A stretch of 64,000 nucleotides of DNA from Corallococcus coralloides DSM 2259. GTDB taxonomy: Bacteria; Myxococcota; Myxococcia; Myxococcales; Myxococcaceae. Below, in pieces: positions 11,020 through 19,948 of the stretch (its first letter is position 1; every line of letters starts with the position of its first letter). The notes below the pieces were generated by a model, which was not told the origin of the DNA, did not search any database, and worked only from the letters and a program-made list of their open reading frames with translations. The DNA lies in the NCBI RefSeq assembly GCF_000255295.1, contig NC_017030.1, forward strand, positions 9,708,328 to 9,772,327. Reading direction: 5' to 3'. A program made the position numbers and the translations under genes.

Positions 11020-13185
11020 TCAGCTCCGCGCGCCGAGCGGCTGTGTCGTCTCCGGAGGCGTCCCCTGCGTCCGGGCCTGCTCCGGGGTCTGGGCCAGCGC
11101 CGTCGCCGCCTCCGGGTGGTGCACGAGCAGCAGCGAGGCGGGCGCGTCGCGAACGATTCGCTCGCGCTGCACGCCGAACAACCGGTCTTCCAGGCCCCAT
11201 TCAGCCCCCAGGCCCACCACCACGAGGTCGTAACCCGCCTTCGCTTCTTCCAGCGCTGCCTCTTCCGGCGACGCGTGGCGCACCACCTTGAGCTTCACGG
11301 AGGCGCCCTCGTCCGCGGGGAACAGCTCCTCCACCTGCGCGCGGCCCGCGCCCGAGCCTTCGGGCGAGGTCACGTGCAGCACCGTCACCTCCGCGCCGGC
11401 CTGCTTCACCAGCCGCCGCGCCAGGCCCAGCGCCGCGCGGTCATGCCGGCTGCCCACGAAGGGCACCAGCACCCGGCGCACCTGCGCAAGGCCCCGGTCC
11501 ACCAGCACCGCCACCGTGCCGCCCGCCTCCTGCATGACCTCGTGCACCGTGCCGCCCAGCACCGTCTGGCTGAAGAGCGGCTTGTGCCAGCCCAGGAGCA
11601 CCAGGTCCGCGCGCTTGGCCTGCGCCGTGCGGCAGATGTCCCGCGCGGGCTCGGACGACACGAACGACAGCGTGCGCACCGACAGCCCCAGCGTCTCCGC
11701 GCGGCCCACCAGGGGCGCCAGCGCGCCGCCGGACGCGGCCATGGGGTCCAGCGCCCCTTCCCCCCGGGCCTTGAGCGAGCGCTCCGGGGACAGGAGGTGC
11801 AGCGCGTAGAGGTTCGCCTCCTTGCGCTCGCCCGACAGCGCGCGCGACAGCACCGCCATGCCCGGGCCGGCCTGCCCGTGCGACACGCACAAGAGCACCG
11901 TGTACGCGGACGCGGGCAGCGACGGCTCCGGCGCGCCCAGCAGCTGGTCGCGCGCCTGTTCCTCCGGCGAATACAGCAGGCGCAGGAACGGCGTGGTCAT
12001 GAAGGTCGTGACCAGCGCCATGATGACCATCATCGTGAAGAGCGTGGGCGAGATGACGCCCAGGTCCAGGCCCAGGTTGAGCACGATGAGCTCCATCAGG
12101 CCGCGCGTGTTCATCAGGATGCCAATGGCGCCCGCCTCCCGCCACCGCAGGCCCGTGAGGCGCGCGGCCACCGCGCTGCCACCGAACTTGCCCAGGCACG
12201 CCAGGATGATGATGGCGCCGCACGTGAGCCACGCCTCGGGCGAGGACAGCAGGCCCATCTGCGTGCGCAGGCCGCTGAAGGCAAAGAACACGGGCAGCAG
12301 CAGCACGACGGCCATGTCCTCCAGCTTCTCCGCCAGCGCCGCCGCCAGCCCACCCTCCTTGGGAATCACCGCGCCGAACATGAAGGCGCCAAAGAGCGAG
12401 TGGATGCCGATGTACTCGGTGGTCCACGCGGAGCCGAGCAGCATCACCAGGGTGATGGCCACCACGTTCTGGGTGAGCCCCTCGCGGTTGGCCACGCGCG
12501 CGCCCAGCCGGGCGAGGAACGGCCTCACCAAGAGCAGCATGAAGGCGATGTAGAGCATCGCGAACAGCGTGGTGAGCCCCGCGTGCGCCAGGTCCGACGC
12601 GCGCACCAGCGACACCACGAACGCCAGGATGCACCACGCCGTCACGTCATCCACCGCCGCGCACGCGATGGCGATGGCGCCCAGCTTCGACTGCATCAGC
12701 CCGCGCTCGGTGAGGATGCGCGCCAGCACCGGGAAGGCCGTGATGCTCATGGACACGCCCATGAACAGCACGAACGAGGAGAACGGCACGTCCGGGCTGG
12801 ACAGCGACTTGTACAGCCACAGCGCGCCCGCCCCCGCGCCCAGGGCGAAGGGGACGATGATGCTGGAGTGGCTGATGGCCACCGACGCGTGCCCCCGCCC
12901 CTTCAGCAGTTTGGGGTCCAGCTCCAGGCCGATGAGGAACATGAAGAGCACCAGGCCGACCTCGGCCAGCATCTTCAGGAACGGCATGGACTCCGCCGGG
13001 AACAGCCAGTGCATGGCGTCCGGCGCCAGCCAGCCCAGGAGTGACGGGCCCAACGCGATACCCGCCACCACCTCCGCGATGACCAGGGGCTGCCCCAGCC
13101 AGCGAGCGCCCCGGCCAATGAGCCGGGACACCGCGATGATGACGATGAGTTGGATCAGCAGGTGGGCGAGCATGTGGGGATTCAT
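11020..13185 (-). CDS. CPA2 cation/proton antiporter with C-terminal universal stress domains
   Basis: A 721-residue membrane protein. Residues 1-400 form about 12 membrane helices of a monovalent cation:proton antiporter (CPA2), with VAGIALGPSLLG near the N-terminus, a helix containing CAAVDDVTAW (the conserved acidic pair) and NTRGLMELIVLN. Residues about 420-690 hold two universal-stress-protein-like units (second: RRVLVPFVGSRHDRAALGLARRL...TVLHV). A GAGG ribosome binding site precedes ATG 13185. The XRE-EIIA gene is 5 bases downstream, so transport and regulator are probably linked. The ion is not known. Confidence 0.88.
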   Translation of the reverse strand: MNPHMLAHLLIQLIVIIAVSRLIGRGARWLGQPLVIAEVVAGIALGPSLLGWLAPDAMHWLFPAESMPFLKMLAEVGLVLFMFLIGLELDPKLLKGRGHASVAISHSSIIVPFALGAGAGALWLYKSLSSPDVPFSSFVLFMGVSMSITAFPVLARILTERGLMQSKLGAIAIACAAVDDVTAWCILAFVVSLVRASDLAHAGLTTLFAMLYIAFMLLLVRPFLARLGARVANREGLTQNVVAITLVMLLGSAWTTEYIGIHSLFGAFMFGAVIPKEGGLAAALAEKLEDMAVVLLLPVFFAFSGLRTQMGLLSSPEAWLTCGAIIILACLGKFGGSAVAARLTGLRWREAGAIGILMNTRGLMELIVLNLGLDLGVISPTLFTMMVIMALVTTFMTTPFLRLLYSPEEQARDQLLGAPEPSLPASAYTVLLCVSHGQAGPGMAVLSRALSGERKEANLYALHLLSPERSLKARGEGALDPMAASGGALAPLVGRAETLGLSVRTLSFVSSEPARDICRTAQAKRADLVLLGWHKPLFSQTVLGGTVHEVMQEAGGTVAVLVDRGLAQVRRVLVPFVGSRHDRAALGLARRLVKQAGAEVTVLHVTSPEGSGAGRAQVEELFPADEGASVKLKVVRHASPEEAALEEAKAGYDLVVVGLGAEWGLEDRLFGVQRERIVRDAPASLLLVHHPEAATALAQTPEQARTQGTPPETTQPLGARS

Positions 13186-13204
13186 CGGACAGGCCTCGCT
13201 GGAA

Positions 13205-13226
13205 AAGTGTTAAGGAAGCACTTACC
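13205..13226. promoter_or_regulatory. Inverted repeat upstream of the antiporter
   Basis: AAGTG (13205-13209) and CACTT (13219-13223) form an inverted repeat, 20 bases before the antiporter start. The right arm extends to CACTTACC, the same octamer as in the palindrome at 38185-38202. It is a candidate operator only. Confidence 0.25.
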
Positions 13227-13292
13227 AGGGCGTCTCGCGCAGCGTCAACCCAGGCGAGACGGGCAGTCCGCCGTGGGGAGGCGCCTGGAGGC

Positions 13293-13670
13293 TCAGACGG
13301 CTTCGGGGACCTTGTTGGACGCCACGGCCTTGAGGAGCGTCTCCACGTCCACCGGCTTGCGCAGGTAGCCGCAGGCGCCCATCTCCTCGGCGACCTGGCG
13401 CGCGTTGGCGGAGGCGGAGAAGACGAGCACGGGGATGTCCCGCCAGGCCTCCACCTGGCGCATCTGCCGGCCGAAGGTGGCGCCGTCCATCACCGGCATC
13501 ATCATGTCCAGCAGGACCAGGGCCGGCGTCACCGGCTCCCGGCGGAGCACCTCCAGCGCCTGCAGGCCGTTGCCCGCGCCGAACACGGTGTAGCCCGCGT
13601 CGCGCAAGACCTCCTCCAGCGCCTCCCGCAGGTCCGTGTCGTCATCCACCACCAACACCGGCCGACTCAC
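13293..13670 (-). CDS. Single-domain response regulator
   Basis: A 125-residue receiver domain without output domain. The acidic pocket DDDTD, phospho-acceptor Asp in LVLLDMMMPVMDG, Ser/Thr switch (VFSAS) and Lys (LRKPVD) are all present, so phosphorylation should be possible. GTG 13668-13670 is chosen because GTGA overlaps the stop of the upstream hybrid kinase; the two are therefore translationally coupled and probably phosphotransfer partners. As a CheY-like protein it would act by protein-protein interaction. Confidence 0.88.
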   Translation of the reverse strand: MSRPVLVVDDDTDLREALEEVLRDAGYTVFGAGNGLQALEVLRREPVTPALVLLDMMMPVMDGATFGRQMRQVEAWRDIPVLVFSASANARQVAEEMGACGYLRKPVDVETLLKAVASNKVPEAV

Positions 13671-15331
13671 TCGCGCGTCTCCTTCTCCAGCGGCAGCTCC
13701 AGCGTGAAGCGCGCGCCCTCTCCGGCGGCGGGCTCCGCCCAGGCCCGTCCACCGTGCGCCTCCGCGGCGCGGCGGGCGAGGTAGAGCCCCAGGCCCAGGC
13801 CTCCATACGAGTGCGAGCTGACCGCGCGGCCGAAGCGCTCGAAGATGCGCTCCACCTGGTCCACGGGCACGCCGATGCCCCGGTCGCGCACCTGGATGCG
13901 CGCGAAGCTCCCTTCCCGCCCCACGTCCACCTCCACCGGCCGTCCCGACCCGAACTTGAGCGCGTTGGATATCAACGCCGCCACCGCCTGGTCCACCCGA
14001 AGCCGGTCCCACGTCCCCCACAGTCCGCGGCGGGGAGACTGGCGCAGCTCGCACCCGGCCGCGCGGGCCTCCGCCTGGTAGCGGTCCAGCACCTCGGCGA
14101 CCAGCTCCTCCAGGTCGAAGCGCTCGGGCATGAGCGACAGCTCGCCGCTGGACAGCTGCGACACGTCCAGGAGGCCCTCCACCAGCGTGCCCAGCCGGCG
14201 CACCTGGCGCACGCTGCGCTCCAGGCGCGTCACCACGTCCGGCTCCAGCCGGTGCGCCTCCGAGCGCTGCAGGAGCGTGCCCAGCTGCAGCCGCAGCGTG
14301 GTGAGCGGCGTGCGCAGCTCGTGCGCGGCCACGGTGAGGAACTCGTCGCGCAGGCGCACCGCCTCGCGCGCCTCCTGGAAGAGCCGCGCGTTCTCCAACA
14401 CCAGCCCCGTCCTGCGCGCCAGCTCCTGCGCCAGCGCCAGGTCCACCAGCGCGAGCGTGCGCTCCCCCAGCGTGCCCATGGACAGCACGCCCAGCCGGCC
14501 CTCGTTGCCGGGCAGGGCCACGTTCACCACCGAGCGCAGCCCCAGCCCGTCGATGGCGCGCTGGTGCGCCGCGTCCCGGGTGATGGGCTCCGGGCGCTTG
14601 CGCACGTCCGGCATGAACTCCGGCTGGCCGGTGCGCAGCACGTGCGAGGGCCCCGCGGCGGCCTGGGGGTCCAGCGGAAAGCGCTGGTCCAGCTTCCAGG
14701 CATGGGCGCGCCGCTCCGCGTCCGGGTGCGCCAGCGCCACCAGCCGCAGGCCGCCCTGGTCCGGGTCCTGGAGGAAGAAGGCGCACCAGTCCGCCACCCG
14801 GGGCACCATCAGCTGCACCAGCTGGTCCAACCGCGCCGCCTGCTCCAGGGACGCGGTGAGCAGCTCGCTGGCCTTGGACAGGATGTCCCGGTCCACGTCC
14901 GCCCGCGCGCGCTCGCGCCGCACGCGCGTCTCATCCAGCTCGCGCGCCACCGCCGGGCCCAGCCGGGCCATCCGGTCCTTGGAGAAGCAGTCGCGCGCGC
15001 CCGCCTTCATCAGCGTGACGGCCTGGTCCTCGCTCAGCTCGCTGGACAGGACGATGAGGGGCACGTCCCGCCCCTGCGCGTGCAGCAGCGACAGCACGTC
15101 CAGCGCGGTGAAGCGCGGCAGCCGGTAGTCGCACAGCACCAGGTCCCAGGGCCCGGTGGCCAGCGCGTCCCGCAGCGCCTCCAGCGTCTCCACGCGCCGG
15201 GCCATGGGCAGATAGCCCGCCTGCTCCAGCTCCGCGGTCACCAGCGCCGCATCGTTGACGCTGTCCTCCACGAGCAACAGCCGGAAGGGCGTCATGCCCG
15301 GGCTCCGCCGGTCAGCCCCGGGGCCCGACAT
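13667..15331 (-). CDS. Hybrid sensor kinase: receiver - GAF - histidine kinase
   Basis: A 554-residue soluble kinase. An N-terminal receiver domain (about residues 14-130; LVEDSVNDA, LVLCDYRLP, FSKDRM) is followed by a GAF-like sensor domain (about 150-310). A HisKA domain has its phospho-acceptor His in TVAAHELRTPL, and an HATPase domain shows VAALISNALKFG, IQVRDRGIGVP and GGLGLGLYLARR. Having the receiver in front of the kinase suggests control by an upstream phosphodonor. ATG 15331 has GGAGGGG close upstream; ATG 15295 (MTPFRLLLVED) is an equally good alternative. It overlaps the downstream response regulator by 4 bases. Confidence 0.88.
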   Translation of the reverse strand: MSGPGADRRSPGMTPFRLLLVEDSVNDAALVTAELEQAGYLPMARRVETLEALRDALATGPWDLVLCDYRLPRFTALDVLSLLHAQGRDVPLIVLSSELSEDQAVTLMKAGARDCFSKDRMARLGPAVARELDETRVRRERARADVDRDILSKASELLTASLEQAARLDQLVQLMVPRVADWCAFFLQDPDQGGLRLVALAHPDAERRAHAWKLDQRFPLDPQAAAGPSHVLRTGQPEFMPDVRKRPEPITRDAAHQRAIDGLGLRSVVNVALPGNEGRLGVLSMGTLGERTLALVDLALAQELARRTGLVLENARLFQEAREAVRLRDEFLTVAAHELRTPLTTLRLQLGTLLQRSEAHRLEPDVVTRLERSVRQVRRLGTLVEGLLDVSQLSSGELSLMPERFDLEELVAEVLDRYQAEARAAGCELRQSPRRGLWGTWDRLRVDQAVAALISNALKFGSGRPVEVDVGREGSFARIQVRDRGIGVPVDQVERIFERFGRAVSSHSYGGLGLGLYLARRAAEAHGGRAWAEPAAGEGARFTLELPLEKETRE

Positions 15332-15524
15332 CGCCCCTCCGGCCGGGAGCCTCGTGCTGCATCCATTCGCGTTGCTCCTCCCGTGGGGTGTGGGCCTCTT
15401 TCACCCCATGCTAGTGGCCCTGCCTGTCACGCCAGCGGGAGAAATGGCGGACGTTCAGCACCGAGCGCTGGCTGGTGAACGTCCCGCGCCAGCGCCCGAT
15501 GCCACAGGGGGCAATAGCCCCGGA

Positions 15525-16154
15525 TTACCAGGAAACGTCGTACTCGGTGTCCAGCAGGGACAGCTGCCGCCCGTGCACCTGGACATCCTGGGCGCCCACG
15601 GCCTCCAGGGCGGCCTGGAGCACGCCCTCGTGGTACGGCGCGGGCATGAAGTCCCGGCGCATCACGAAGCGGGCGCTGTGGTCTCCCGTCCAGAGGACGC
15701 TGCGCTCGCCGTAGGTCACCGCGGCGCGGTAGCCCTCGGCCATGTGCTGGAGCATCCGCCAGGGGTTGCCGGCGGCGGCCTGCATCAGCTCCCGGCCGAA
15801 CATGGAGGCCAGGAAGTCCACCGTGGCCTGCGTCCCGATGTACCGCAGCGCCTGCTCCCAGTCGCCCAGCTGCGGGCGCAGGACCCGCGTCACCTCGGCC
15901 GTCATCTCCAGGAAGCGCGTCACCGGGTACAGCTCCGCGGCGTTGAGCTCCTTCAGTCCGGACGCCGCCAGGCACTTCGCCCCGGCCTCCTCGCCCTGGA
16001 GGAAATTCACCACCCCCACCACGCCCTGGAAGAACATCCCGCGCGCCCCGTCTTCCGGGGTCGCGGCCAGGCACCGTTCCGTCAGGTGCCACGCCGCGAA
16101 CTGCTCCGCCCAGCCCGCCGCCCTCGTCGAACCTTCCACCGGTCCGCGATCCAT
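15525..16154 (-). CDS. DUF2378 family protein (myxobacterial TIGR02265 type)
   Basis: A 209-residue soluble protein matching the DUF2378/TIGR02265 pattern found in many copies in Myxococcales. Features are an N-terminal GMFFQGVV-like segment, a RFLEM-containing middle and a C-terminal beta-rich part ending DTEYDVSW. Its function is not established. ATG 16154 is preferred over the in-frame GTG at 16172 because GGAGGT lies just before it. It stands alone, with an unusually A+T-rich stretch about 150 bases upstream that may hold its promoter. Confidence 0.7.
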   Translation of the reverse strand: MDRGPVEGSTRAAGWAEQFAAWHLTERCLAATPEDGARGMFFQGVVGVVNFLQGEEAGAKCLAASGLKELNAAELYPVTRFLEMTAEVTRVLRPQLGDWEQALRYIGTQATVDFLASMFGRELMQAAAGNPWRMLQHMAEGYRAAVTYGERSVLWTGDHSARFVMRRDFMPAPYHEGVLQAALEAVGAQDVQVHGRQLSLLDTEYDVSW

Positions 16155-16429
16155 ACCGACCTCCACTGCCACTTCAGGCGCTGGAATCGGACCACCCGCT
16201 CCACGGGTCCCGTCCGCCAGCGCAGCCCTTCCCCCTCACAGGTGCCGGGGCCCACGCCCCGCTCACACCGTGCAGCCCAATCACACAATTCCGCCAAAAC
16301 GACAAGAAATCCCTGGAACCCAGGAAGTACCTGTCATTATCCAGCAGCTTACACAAATCTAATGGGAGCGCGGACGAGTTTTCTTGTGGCCTGAGAAGGA
16401 AATGGGGGTCAGGCCCCTCACTCCAGGCC

Positions 16430-17593
16430 CTACCCGGAGAGGGCGGCCTGGGCGGCGGCGACGGCGGTTCCGGCGGTGGCGGTGCGGTGGCCGGCGGCGT
16501 GGAGGGCGCGCTCGATGGCGCCCACGGTGACGAGCACGTCCCCGGGGCTGACGCGGTTCATGTGGCCCACGCGGAAGTAGCGCGGCTTGATTTCAGGGTG
16601 GAGGCCGCCGGCGATGGCCACCCCCTGCGCCTTCACGCGGCCCACGAGCGACGCGTCCACGCCGTCCGGGTAGTACACGGCGCTCAGGGTGTTGGCGGCC
16701 ACGTCCTCCGAGGTGGGGACGAGCTTGAGGCCCAGCGCGCTCCAGGCGGCGCGGAAGGCGCGGGCCATGCGGCGGTGGCGCTCGAAGCGGGCCTCCATGC
16801 CCTCCGCCAGGATCTGTCCCAGGCTGACGTCCAACGCGCACACCAGGGACGTGGGCGGGGTGGCGAAGTAGGCGGGCTTGCCGGCTTCGTAGGCCTCCAT
16901 GATGGGAAGCCACTCCGCCCAGTCCGCGTACACGCTGGCGACGGGCGCCTTGCGCGCCTTCCACGCGGCGATGGCGCGGGGGCTCACGGTGAGGAGCGCC
17001 AGGCCCGGCGGCACGCCCACCGCCTTCTGGCTGGCGGTGAGGTACACGTCCGCGCCCCACGCGTCCTGGTGGAAGGCTTCACCGGCGGTGGCGCACACGC
17101 CGTCCACCACGGCCAGGACGCCGTGCTGGCGCGCGGCCTTCACCAGCGGCTCCACGGGCGCGAGCACCGCGGTGGAGGTGTCCACGTGGGTGACGGTCAT
17201 CAGCTTGAAGCCGCCGCCGCGCAGCTCCGCCTCCACCTGGGCCACGTCCGGGGCGCTGCCCACGCTGGCCGCGCGCACGTGCGTCACCTTCGCGCCGTGG
17301 CGCTCCAGGATGTGGGCCATGCGGTCGCTGAAGTAGCCGGTGTTCACCACCAGCGCGCGGTCGCCGGGCTCGATGAGGTTGGCCACGGCGAGTTCCATGG
17401 CCAGGGTGCCGCTGCCGGAGACGACGAAGGGCTGGGCGCCGGGCGCGAGCGACACCTCGCGCAGGCGCTTGAGGGCCCGGCCGAAGGTGGCGATGAAGCC
17501 CGCGTCCAGGTGCCCGGGCACCGGCCCGGACAAGGCCTGCAACACGTCCGCGTCCACGTCCACCGGCCCGGGAATCATCAACAGGTCTCTCAC
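16430..17593 (-). CDS. Class V PLP-dependent aminotransferase (serine/alanine-glyoxylate type)
   Basis: A 387-residue aminotransferase of the serine--glyoxylate/alanine--glyoxylate/(S)-ureidoglycine group. It has the N-terminal MIPGPVDVD typical of this group, VSGSGTLAMELAVANL for cofactor phosphate contact, VVDGVCATAGE with the Asp that binds the PLP ring nitrogen, and the Schiff-base Lys in TASQKAVGVPPG. The C-terminal YFRVGHMN is also characteristic. The start with MRDLLMIPGP fits relatives. It appears monocistronic, ending before the DUF2378 promoter region. Which amino donor is used cannot be decided. Confidence 0.9.
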   Translation of the reverse strand: MRDLLMIPGPVDVDADVLQALSGPVPGHLDAGFIATFGRALKRLREVSLAPGAQPFVVSGSGTLAMELAVANLIEPGDRALVVNTGYFSDRMAHILERHGAKVTHVRAASVGSAPDVAQVEAELRGGGFKLMTVTHVDTSTAVLAPVEPLVKAARQHGVLAVVDGVCATAGEAFHQDAWGADVYLTASQKAVGVPPGLALLTVSPRAIAAWKARKAPVASVYADWAEWLPIMEAYEAGKPAYFATPPTSLVCALDVSLGQILAEGMEARFERHRRMARAFRAAWSALGLKLVPTSEDVAANTLSAVYYPDGVDASLVGRVKAQGVAIAGGLHPEIKPRYFRVGHMNRVSPGDVLVTVGAIERALHAAGHRTATAGTAVAAAQAALSG

Positions 17594-17680
17594 GGCGCCA
17601 CTCCTCCTGAAGGCCCCCTCCGGACAGCCGGAGGGCGGTCCCCCACTGTGGCCAGCGCGGGCCCGGCTTGTCCACGCAGG

Positions 17681-17724
17681 AAAAAGAAGACGCCGGAGCC
17701 CCGTACAGAGGGGACTCCGGCGTC
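17681..17724 (-). terminator. Rho-independent terminator of first M43 protease gene
   Basis: GACGCCGGAGCCCC and GGGGACTCCGGCGTC pair over 14 bases with one bulged A (17689-17724). On the minus strand the stem runs straight into TTCTTTTT. It lies about 30 bases after the stop of the M43 gene and is the clearest intrinsic terminator in the window. Confidence 0.85.
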
Positions 17725-17751
17725 TGTGACTTCAGGAAGCGAAGGTGTGGA

Positions 17752-18657
17752 CTAGCGGTACGTCGCGGTCACGCTGTCCGCGCGGGCCACCTGGCCGGCG
17801 GTGAACTGGTTCATGCAGTTGTCGTCGGTGTAGTCCATGAAGTTGTAGATGGGGTCCGCGCCGCCACCGGAGCAGGTGTCACGGCCGGCGGGGCAGCCGT
17901 ACGCGGGCGAGGCCTCCGGCGGCGTGTCGCTGACGGAGTCGCCCGTGGCGGTGCAGCCGCCCTGGAACGTGTGGTACAGGCCCAGCCAGTGGCCAACCTC
18001 GTGCGTGCCCGTGTCACCCTCGTTGTAGGGGGACGCCGTGCCGCCGGGGACGCTGCTGTAGAGGATGACCACGCCGTCCATCGAGGGCTGCTTGGTGTAG
18101 CTGGAGGGGAAGGTCGCCCAGCCCAGCAGGCCGCCGGACAGGTTCGCCGAGTAGATGTTCAGCGCGTTGGCGCCGCCCTTGCGCAGCGCGGCCTTCATCT
18201 TCTTCTCCGCCGCGCCGCCCTGGCCCAGCGCGAACCACTGGCTGTTGGTGGTGCGGTCCGTGCCCGCCAGCGTGAACTTGAACGGCGTGTTGCTGTAGGC
18301 CGCGTTCAGCACGTTCATCTGCGCGGTGATCTGCGAGTCCGGGATGTCGCCGTTGGCGATGCCCGTGCCCTTGTTGATGACGTGGAAGTACACGGGCACG
18401 TTCACCGAGCCCACCGCGCGCTTCGCGGACACGCCGCGGGCCGCGATCGCCGCGTCGACCTCCAGCTTCTCGTCGGCGGACAGCTCCTCCGTCGCACAGC
18501 CGCGGTGCGGGATGGCCTGGGTGTTGGTGGTCTCCTCCGCGGGAGCGGGAGTCTGCTCCTCGGTGGTCGGAGCGCTGCTGCTGCAACCTGCCAGGGACAT
18601 CAGGGTGCCAAAGACAACCACGAGACGACCACCACGCTGCGCGACGTGACGAAGCAT
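17752..18657 (-). CDS. M43-family zinc metalloprotease lipoprotein (copy 1)
   Basis: A 301-residue secreted protease of the M43 (pappalysin/cytophagalysin) type. A lipoprotein signal peptide ends in SLAGC (Cys at about 25). A Thr/Glu/Pro-rich linker follows, then a conserved N-terminal region ([13 protein letters not shown]) and the zinc site [12 protein letters not shown] Cys-rich segment has [14 protein letters not shown] and the Met-turn [14 protein letters not shown] 18655-18657 is chosen for the signal peptide and the AGGAG site 10 bases ahead. It is closely similar to, and the same length as, the gene immediately upstream, so this is a tandem duplication. It is probably a surface or secreted digestive enzyme. 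Confidence 0.9.
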   Translation of the reverse strand: MLRHVAQRGGRLVVVFGTLMSLAGCSSSAPTTEEQTPAPAEETTNTQAIPHRGCATEELSADEKLEVDAAIAARGVSAKRAVGSVNVPVYFHVINKGTGIANGDIPDSQITAQMNVLNAAYSNTPFKFTLAGTDRTTNSQWFALGQGGAAEKKMKAALRKGGANALNIYSANLSGGLLGWATFPSSYTKQPSMDGVVILYSSVPGGTASPYNEGDTGTHEVGHWLGLYHTFQGGCTATGDSVSDTPPEASPAYGCPAGRDTCSGGGADPIYNFMDYTDDNCMNQFTAGQVARADSVTATYR

Positions 18658-18810
18658 CGTTTCCCAACTCCTCAGGAAAGGGGTGAAACACTGATACGCG
18701 GATGAAACAGCGCATGTCAAATCACGCGATAAAATTAAACTCTCAGCAAAACACCAAAGACAGACCAAGCGTCACAGGGCCGGGAGACGGCCTGTCCGTG
18801 AATCACCCTG

Positions 18811-18852
18811 GAAATGGAAAATGCCGGAGCCCCCTGGACGGGGACCCCGGCA
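18811..18852 (-). terminator. Terminator of second M43 protease gene
   Basis: ATGCCGG...CCCC and GGGG...CCGGCAT pair around a short internal mismatch (18821-18852), followed on the minus strand by TTTTCCATTTCC. It is a slightly diverged copy of the terminator at 17681-17724, so the duplication included the 3' flank. Confidence 0.7.
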
Positions 18853-18883
18853 TCCGGAAAACGGCCACAGCCCTGCGTGATTT

Positions 18884-19789
18884 CTAGCGGTACGTGGCGG
18901 TGAGGCTGTCCGCGCGGGCGCTCTGGCCGGCGGTGAACTGGTTCATGCAGCTGTCGTCGGTGTAGTCCATGAAGTTGTAGATGGGGTCCGCGCCGCCACC
19001 GGAGCAGGTGTCACGGCCGGCGGGGCAGCCGTACGCGGGCGAGGCCTCCGGCGGCGTGTCGCTGACGGAGTCACCCGGGCTGGCGCAGCCGCCCTGGAAC
19101 GTGTGGTACAGGCCCACCCAGTGACCCACTTCGTGCGTGCCCGTGTCGCCCTGGTTGTAGGGGGACGCCGTGCCGCCGGGGACGCTGCTGTAGAGCATGA
19201 CCACGCCGTCCTTCTTCGGCTGGCTGGCGTAGCTGGAGGGGAAGGTCGCCCAGCCCAACAGGCCGCCGGACAGGTTCGCCGTGTAGATGTTCAGCGACTC
19301 CTTGCCGCCCTTGCGCAGGGTGTTCTTCATGTTCGTCTCGTTGGTGCTGCCCTGGGCAAGGTTGAACCAGGTCGCGTTGGTCGTGCGGTCCGTGCCCGCC
19401 AGCGTGAACTTGAACGGCGTGTTCGCGTACGCCGCGTTCAGCACGTTCATCTGCGCGGTGATCTGCGAGTCCGGGATGTCGCCGTTGGCGATGCCCGTGC
19501 CCTTGCGGATGACGTGGAAGTACACGGGCACGTTCACGGAGCCCACCGCGCGCTTCGCGGACACGCCGCGGGCCGCGATCGCCGCCTCGATCTCCAGCTT
19601 CTCGTCGGCGGACGGCTCGATGGTCGCACAGCCACGGTGCGGAATGGCCTGCGCGTTGGTGGCCTCCTCCGCGGGAGCGGGAGTCTGCTCCTCGGTGGTC
19701 GGGGCGTTGTTGTTACAGCCCACCAGGGACATCAGGGTGCCAACGACCACCGCGATACGGCCACTGCGCTGCGCGACGTGACGAAGCAT
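18884..19789 (-). CDS. M43-family zinc metalloprotease lipoprotein (copy 2)
   Basis: A 301-residue paralogue of the neighbouring M43 protease, collinear along its whole length. It has a lipobox SLVGC followed by NNN, an Ala/Glu/Pro linker, [13 protein letters not shown], the catalytic [11 protein letters not shown] and [11 protein letters not shown]. Differences cluster between about residues 135 and 165 ([22 protein letters not shown] versus [22 protein letters not shown]) and in surface loops, so substrate preference may have diverged. The same leader AGGAGTTGGGAAAC precedes both start codons. Each copy has its own terminator, so they are probably separate transcripts. Confidence 0.9.
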   Translation of the reverse strand: MLRHVAQRSGRIAVVVGTLMSLVGCNNNAPTTEEQTPAPAEEATNAQAIPHRGCATIEPSADEKLEIEAAIAARGVSAKRAVGSVNVPVYFHVIRKGTGIANGDIPDSQITAQMNVLNAAYANTPFKFTLAGTDRTTNATWFNLAQGSTNETNMKNTLRKGGKESLNIYTANLSGGLLGWATFPSSYASQPKKDGVVMLYSSVPGGTASPYNQGDTGTHEVGHWVGLYHTFQGGCASPGDSVSDTPPEASPAYGCPAGRDTCSGGGADPIYNFMDYTDDSCMNQFTAGQSARADSLTATYR

Positions 19790-19948
19790 GGTTTCCCAAC
19801 TCCTCGAAAAGTAGGGGGGAGCAGGAATACGATTTTAGTGACTCCAGAGTCAATCCACGGACAGTCCTGGAAACATTGTAAAACCGTATGGGTCCATACG
19901 ATGCCTCACCGCGTGAAACATCCCGAGCCGATGACGCGGCCGGATGGC

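Noticed and set aside
10196-11200. Longer form of the XRE-EIIA protein starting at 11200
   Set aside because: The extra 62 residues overlap the antiporter's 3' end in another frame and are Arg/Gly/Pro-rich. The HTH begins exactly at ATG 11014.
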